Part shown: one piece after another, positions 7,128 to 10,358 of the stretch
How the letters are laid out: every line of letters begins with the position of its first letter
Numbering within the stretch: the stretch's first letter is position 1
Assembly: GCA_937894825.1 (NCBI GenBank)
Contig: CALCQT010000595.1
Span: forward strand, 1 to 10,358
Length of the DNA: 10,358 bases
DNA from: an uncultured Anaerolineaceae bacterium
GTDB taxonomy: Bacteria > Chloroflexota > Anaerolineae > Anaerolineales > Anaerolineaceae
Direction of reading: 5' to 3'
Translations under genes and position numbers: made by a program
Notes under the pieces: generated by a model
What the model was told of the DNA's origin: nothing
Databases searched by the model: none
What the model saw: the letters and a program-made list of their open reading frames with translations, nothing else

Positions 7128-8165
7128 TTGGCAACGAAAACAGGCAAATCATCGGAGAAAAAAAGCAGTATCTTTGAAGTGGCGGAACTTTCAGGAGTAT
7201 CGATCGCGACTGTTTCCCGGGTCTTGGGCGGCAAAGCTTATGTCAATCCGGAACTGGTTTTACGGGTCAAAAAAGCAGCGGCTGAACTGGGGTACCGGCC
7301 AAACCGTTCTGCCAGTAGTCTCCGGATGCGGGTGTCGAAGACGATCGGGGTCATTATCTCGGATATTGAGAATCCTTTTTTCACCAGTGTAATTCGTGGA
7401 ATTGAAAAGATTCTGTATGACGCTGAGTATAGCCTTCTATTTTGCAATTCAAATGAAGATCCTGAAAGAGAGCGGTCGCACCTTTCCATATTACGTTCGG
7501 AAGATGTTGCCGGAATTATTTTAACGCCGACAAATCAAAATAGTGCTTTTTGCCGGGATCTGGTTAACTCCGGGACACAGTTGGTGGCGATCGACCGTAT
7601 CCCGGAAATGGAATTGATGGATGTCGTTACAACTAACAATAGAAAAAGCGCTTTTGACGCGGCTTCTCACTTGGTGGAATTGGGATATCAACGGATTGGT
7701 TTAATTGCAGGACCTAAACAGCCCAGCACTTCCCGTGAACGTTTTGAAGGATTTCGAGACGCGGTTCTTACGAATAATTTGCCGCTGGATCCGGACTTGA
7801 TTGTTTACAGCGATTTTCGTCAGGCGGGCGGTTATCAGGCAATGAAAACACTTCTGGATCTTAAGAATCCACCGGAAGCGGTGATGATTTCCAATAACCT
7901 GATGACATTGGGTGGTTTACAGGCAATTCATGAACGGAATCTGCATATTCCTGATCAAATCGCTCTCGTCGGCTTTGACGATATGCCTTGGGCTACTTCG
8001 CTTCAACCTCCCCTGACGGCCGTTGCGCAGCCCGCATTTGATATGGGGACAACCGCTGCTGAATTACTGTTGGATCGTTTGACTGACCCGACACGATCTT
8101 ATCGCAAGGTGGAATTGGATACAAAACTGATGGTGCGAACATCGTCCGGCGCAAAAAGCGCCTGA
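7128..8165 (+). CDS. LacI-family transcriptional regulator, probable sugar-responsive repressor of fucI
   Basis: The protein is 345 aa. The start is TTG at 7128, supported by AAAGGA at 7116-7121, 6 nt upstream. Residues 15-38 form the LacI helix-turn-helix (IFEVAELSGVSIATVSRVL), followed by the third helix and the hinge helix (RPNRSASSLR) with the conserved minor-groove Leu65. From about residue 71 a periplasmic-binding-protein-like sugar sensor begins (KTIGVIISDIENPFF) and runs to the family-typical GFDDMPWATSLQPPLTAVAQP near the C-terminus. It is cytoplasmic and would bind as a dimer. Three copies of GAAAACGTTTA flank it: two after its own promoters and one before fucI. This suggests autorepression plus control of fucI. 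The ligand is inferred to be fucose or a related sugar or metabolite; the sequence does not show it. Confidence 0.95.
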   Translation: MATKTGKSSEKKSSIFEVAELSGVSIATVSRVLGGKAYVNPELVLRVKKAAAELGYRPNRSASSLRMRVSKTIGVIISDIENPFFTSVIRGIEKILYDAEYSLLFCNSNEDPERERSHLSILRSEDVAGIILTPTNQNSAFCRDLVNSGTQLVAIDRIPEMELMDVVTTNNRKSAFDAASHLVELGYQRIGLIAGPKQPSTSRERFEGFRDAVLTNNLPLDPDLIVYSDFRQAGGYQAMKTLLDLKNPPEAVMISNNLMTLGGLQAIHERNLHIPDQIALVGFDDMPWATSLQPPLTAVAQPAFDMGTTAAELLLDRLTDPTRSYRKVELDTKLMVRTSSGAKSA

Positions 8166-8290
8166 TTCCCGGAGAAAATGGTTATTTTTGTGGCAGCAAT
8201 CGGAGATTGGTTCCAGGGGCGAGAACTGAATGACTTCATATCTTGTTCTTATGGGAAATGCTGATTTTCACCGGTCGCGAAAAATAATTT

Positions 8291-8302
8291 GAAAACGTTT
8301 AT
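8291..8302 (+). promoter_or_regulatory. LacI-type operator O3 upstream of fucI
   Basis: GAAAACGTTTAT shares 11 of 12 bases with O1 and O2. It sits 39 bp before the fucI start. An AATAAT at 8283-8288 could be the -10, placing the operator over the transcription start, but no good -35 is seen. No terminator is evident between the regulator and fucI, so readthrough from the regulator is also possible. Confidence 0.68.
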
Positions 8303-8335
8303 CACGATTGATTTATGAAAAAGGATATGGTAAAT

Positions 8336-10147
8336 ATGACAGCTTTAAAGGATACAAAACAAAATCGCTGGGTTGGCGCTTTCCCCAAAATCGGGATCCG
8401 CCCGATCATTGATGGCCGGCGCAGAGGCGTCCGCGAGAGCCTTGAAGAACAAACCATGCAGATGGCAAGCGCAACGGCTGCTTTATTCAGTCAGGAATTG
8501 CGTTATCCGGATGGCAGCCCAGTAGAATGCATTATCCCCGATTTCTGCATTGGCGGGGTGGCTGAAGCAGCTATGTGTGCTGAACTGTTCGCCAAAGGAG
8601 ACGTCGGTGTCTCCATTTCTGTCACGCCCTGCTGGTGTTATGGTTCCGAAACGATGGACATGGATCCCGATATTCCCAAGGCAGTTTGGGGATTTAATGG
8701 TTCCGAACGGCCCGGTGCAGTGTATTTAGCCGCGGTTTTGGCTGCGCACAATCAAAAAGGGCTGCCGGCTTTTTCGATTTATGGGCGCGATGTCCAGGAC
8801 GCGGGAGATTCCACCATTCCGGCCGATGTGCGGGAAAAACTGCTGCGCTTTGCCCGGGCCGGGTTGGCCGTTGCGTTGATGCGTGGCAAATCCTATCTTT
8901 CCATGGGCGGAACTTCGATGGGGATTGCCGGTTCCATCGTCGATCAGGACTTTTTCCACAGCTATTTGGGCATGCGGGTTGAGGCGATCGATATGAGCGA
9001 ATTTACCCGGCGCCTGGAAGAAAGAATCTATGACGAAGACGAGTACGAGCGTGCGCTGGCCTGGGCAAAAGCGAACTGTCCGGAAGGGAAGGATTTTAAC
9101 GCTCCCGAGAAACAGCGCACTCGGGCGCAAAAAGATCAAGATTGGGAAACATCCGTCAAGATGGCTTTGATCGGGCGTGATTTGATGATCGGGAATCCTG
9201 TGTTGGCAAAAGCCGGTTTTGAAGAGGAAGCGCTGGGGCGCAACGCGATCGTTGCCGGGTTCCAGGGGCAGCGTCAGTGGTCGGATCATTCGCCGAACGG
9301 TGACTTCATGGAAGCCATTCTGAACTCATCCTTCGATTGGAACGGGATCCGGGCGCCGTTTGTATTTGCCACAGAAAATGACTGTCTGAACGGCGCGACG
9401 ATGCTGTTGGGCTATTTGCTGACCAATACGGCCCAAATTTTTGCCGATGTGCGGACATACTGGAGTCCGGACGCGGTGAAGCGTGTAACCGGACACCAGT
9501 TGGAAGGGCGGGCTGCCGGCGGCATGATCCACTTGATTAATTCTGGCGCCGCGACGCTGGACGCAACCGGCTGGCAGGAAAAAGATGGCGTTCCTGTGAT
9601 GAAGCCGTTCTGGGAGATCAGCGAAGCGGAAGCTGAGAAATGTTTACGCGCTACCACCTGGTGCCCGGCGAACACCGGATATTTCCGCGGCGGTGGTTAT
9701 TCCTCGAGCTTCTTGACGCGTGGAAACATGCCATTGACCATGAGCCGGCTCAATATTGTGAAAGGATTGGGGCCGGTGCTCCAGATTGCGGAAGGCTGGT
9801 CAGTTGAGATTCCACTGGAAGTCCATGAGACACTGCTAATCCGGACCGATCCTTCCTGGCCGACCCATTGGTTTGTTCCGCGCACATCAGGGGATGGACC
9901 ATTCAAAAATGTTTACTCGGTCATGGCAAATTGGGGCGCCAATCATGGCGCGATCAGTTATGGCCATATCGGCGCAGATTTGATCTCGCTGGCATCCATG
10001 CTGCGGATTCCGGTCAACATGCATAATGTTCCGGAAGCGGATATTTTCCGCCCTTCTTATTGGGCAGCCTATGGTGCGCAGGACCCGCAAGGAGCAGATT
10101 TCCGCGCCTGCGGCAGTCTCGGCGCGCTTTACGGAAAGTATCAATAA
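8336..10147 (+). CDS. fucI: L-fucose isomerase
   Basis: FucI interconverts L-fucose and L-fuculose, the first step of fucose catabolism, in a Mn2+-dependent cytoplasmic hexamer; it often also accepts D-arabinose. The protein aligns along its whole length with E. coli FucI (591 aa): [54 protein letters not shown] and [13 protein letters not shown] are all present. The residues equivalent to E. coli Glu337, Asp361 and His528 are seen in [13 protein letters not shown] and GANHG. The frame is open from an ATG at 8315 (610 aa). AAAGGA at 8320-8325 is correctly spaced for the ATG at 8336, giving 603 aa. Two further ATGs (8315, 8327) are possible starts. Operator O3 just upstream suggests repression by the adjacent LacI-family protein. 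No fucose kinase or aldolase is in the window. Confidence 0.97.
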   Translation: MTALKDTKQNRWVGAFPKIGIRPIIDGRRRGVRESLEEQTMQMASATAALFSQELRYPDGSPVECIIPDFCIGGVAEAAMCAELFAKGDVGVSISVTPCWCYGSETMDMDPDIPKAVWGFNGSERPGAVYLAAVLAAHNQKGLPAFSIYGRDVQDAGDSTIPADVREKLLRFARAGLAVALMRGKSYLSMGGTSMGIAGSIVDQDFFHSYLGMRVEAIDMSEFTRRLEERIYDEDEYERALAWAKANCPEGKDFNAPEKQRTRAQKDQDWETSVKMALIGRDLMIGNPVLAKAGFEEEALGRNAIVAGFQGQRQWSDHSPNGDFMEAILNSSFDWNGIRAPFVFATENDCLNGATMLLGYLLTNTAQIFADVRTYWSPDAVKRVTGHQLEGRAAGGMIHLINSGAATLDATGWQEKDGVPVMKPFWEISEAEAEKCLRATTWCPANTGYFRGGGYSSSFLTRGNMPLTMSRLNIVKGLGPVLQIAEGWSVEIPLEVHETLLIRTDPSWPTHWFVPRTSGDGPFKNVYSVMANWGANHGAISYGHIGADLISLASMLRIPVNMHNVPEADIFRPSYWAAYGAQDPQGADFRACGSLGALYGKYQ

Positions 10148-10188
10148 CCTTATAGCTGCTTTCGAGAACGAAAGATAAAATAAACATC

Positions 10189-10230
10189 CCCGGCCTGCGA
10201 TTATGCGGTACCTCGAGATCGCAGGCTGGG
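10189..10230 (+). terminator. Strong hairpin downstream of fucI
   Basis: The arms 10189-10201 and 10218-10230 form a 13-bp stem with one G-T pair and a 16-nt loop, 41 nt after the fucI stop. No T-run follows on the + strand, while the other side is T-rich when read on the - strand. It may be a 3' stabiliser or attenuator within a longer operon, or a terminator for the opposite strand. Confidence 0.45.
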
Positions 10231-10358
10231 ATGGGGAGAAATAAAATTGAGAGAAGAGCAATTTTGGATGGAAAAAGCGGTATATATGGGGCTTGGATGG
10301 GGCTGGAGGGGAACAAATGGTGGAAAATCGGGAAAGTGATGAAAGGATGGGGAAATTA

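Noticed and set aside
8726..9289. 187-codon - strand frame inside fucI
   Set aside because: It is antisense to conserved FucI sequence and is a by-product of codon usage.

Overview
The window looks like an ordinary bacterial chromosome segment. Every recognisable gene is on the + strand. The composition is mid-GC, and TTG is used as a start codon at least twice (mfd and the LacI regulator). The order small membrane protein, pth, mfd resembles the pth-mfd neighbourhood of Bacillota and of Chloroflexota. The style of the Pth and Mfd sequences makes an anaerobic Chloroflexota (Anaerolineae-like) or Bacillota host plausible. That assignment is an inference with low to moderate confidence. No phage, IS element, CRISPR array, tRNA or rRNA was seen.

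Layout. (1) Positions 1-623 hold the 3' part of an IclR-family regulator, more A+T rich than the genes that follow. (2) Positions 624-895 are non-coding, with two hairpins and then an extended -10 promoter. (3) Positions 956-5212 are a compact housekeeping unit: a 55-residue single-span membrane protein, peptidyl-tRNA hydrolase (pth) and the transcription-repair coupling factor (mfd). The mfd gene is split by a -1 frame change near 2530-2540, exactly where a canonical T_TTT_TTA slippery heptamer lies in frame. (4) Positions 5213-5596 are a long, hairpin-rich untranslated leader behind a second extended -10 promoter. (5) Positions 5597-6682 encode an alanine/glutamate-rich coiled-coil lipoprotein. 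(6) Positions 6683-7127 are non-coding, with terminator-like hairpins and two tandem promoters, each followed by a LacI-type operator. (7) Positions 7128-8165 encode a LacI-family regulator. (8) Positions 8336-10147 encode L-fucose isomerase (fucI), preceded by a third copy of the same operator. (9) Positions 10148-10358 hold a strong hairpin and a purine-rich tail without a convincing gene.

How the parts work together. Pth recycles peptidyl-tRNAs, and Mfd removes stalled RNA polymerase and recruits UvrABC, so the first unit is basal maintenance. The second half is a sugar-response module. The LacI-family protein probably represses itself from two operators and fucI from a third, so fucose or a related sugar would relieve all three. 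Other fucose genes (kinase, aldolase, transporter) would be expected downstream, outside the window.

No clearly new multi-gene system is visible. The most interesting items are the mfd frame change at a slippery heptamer, the structured 310-nt leader with its lipoprotein, and the triple-operator architecture.
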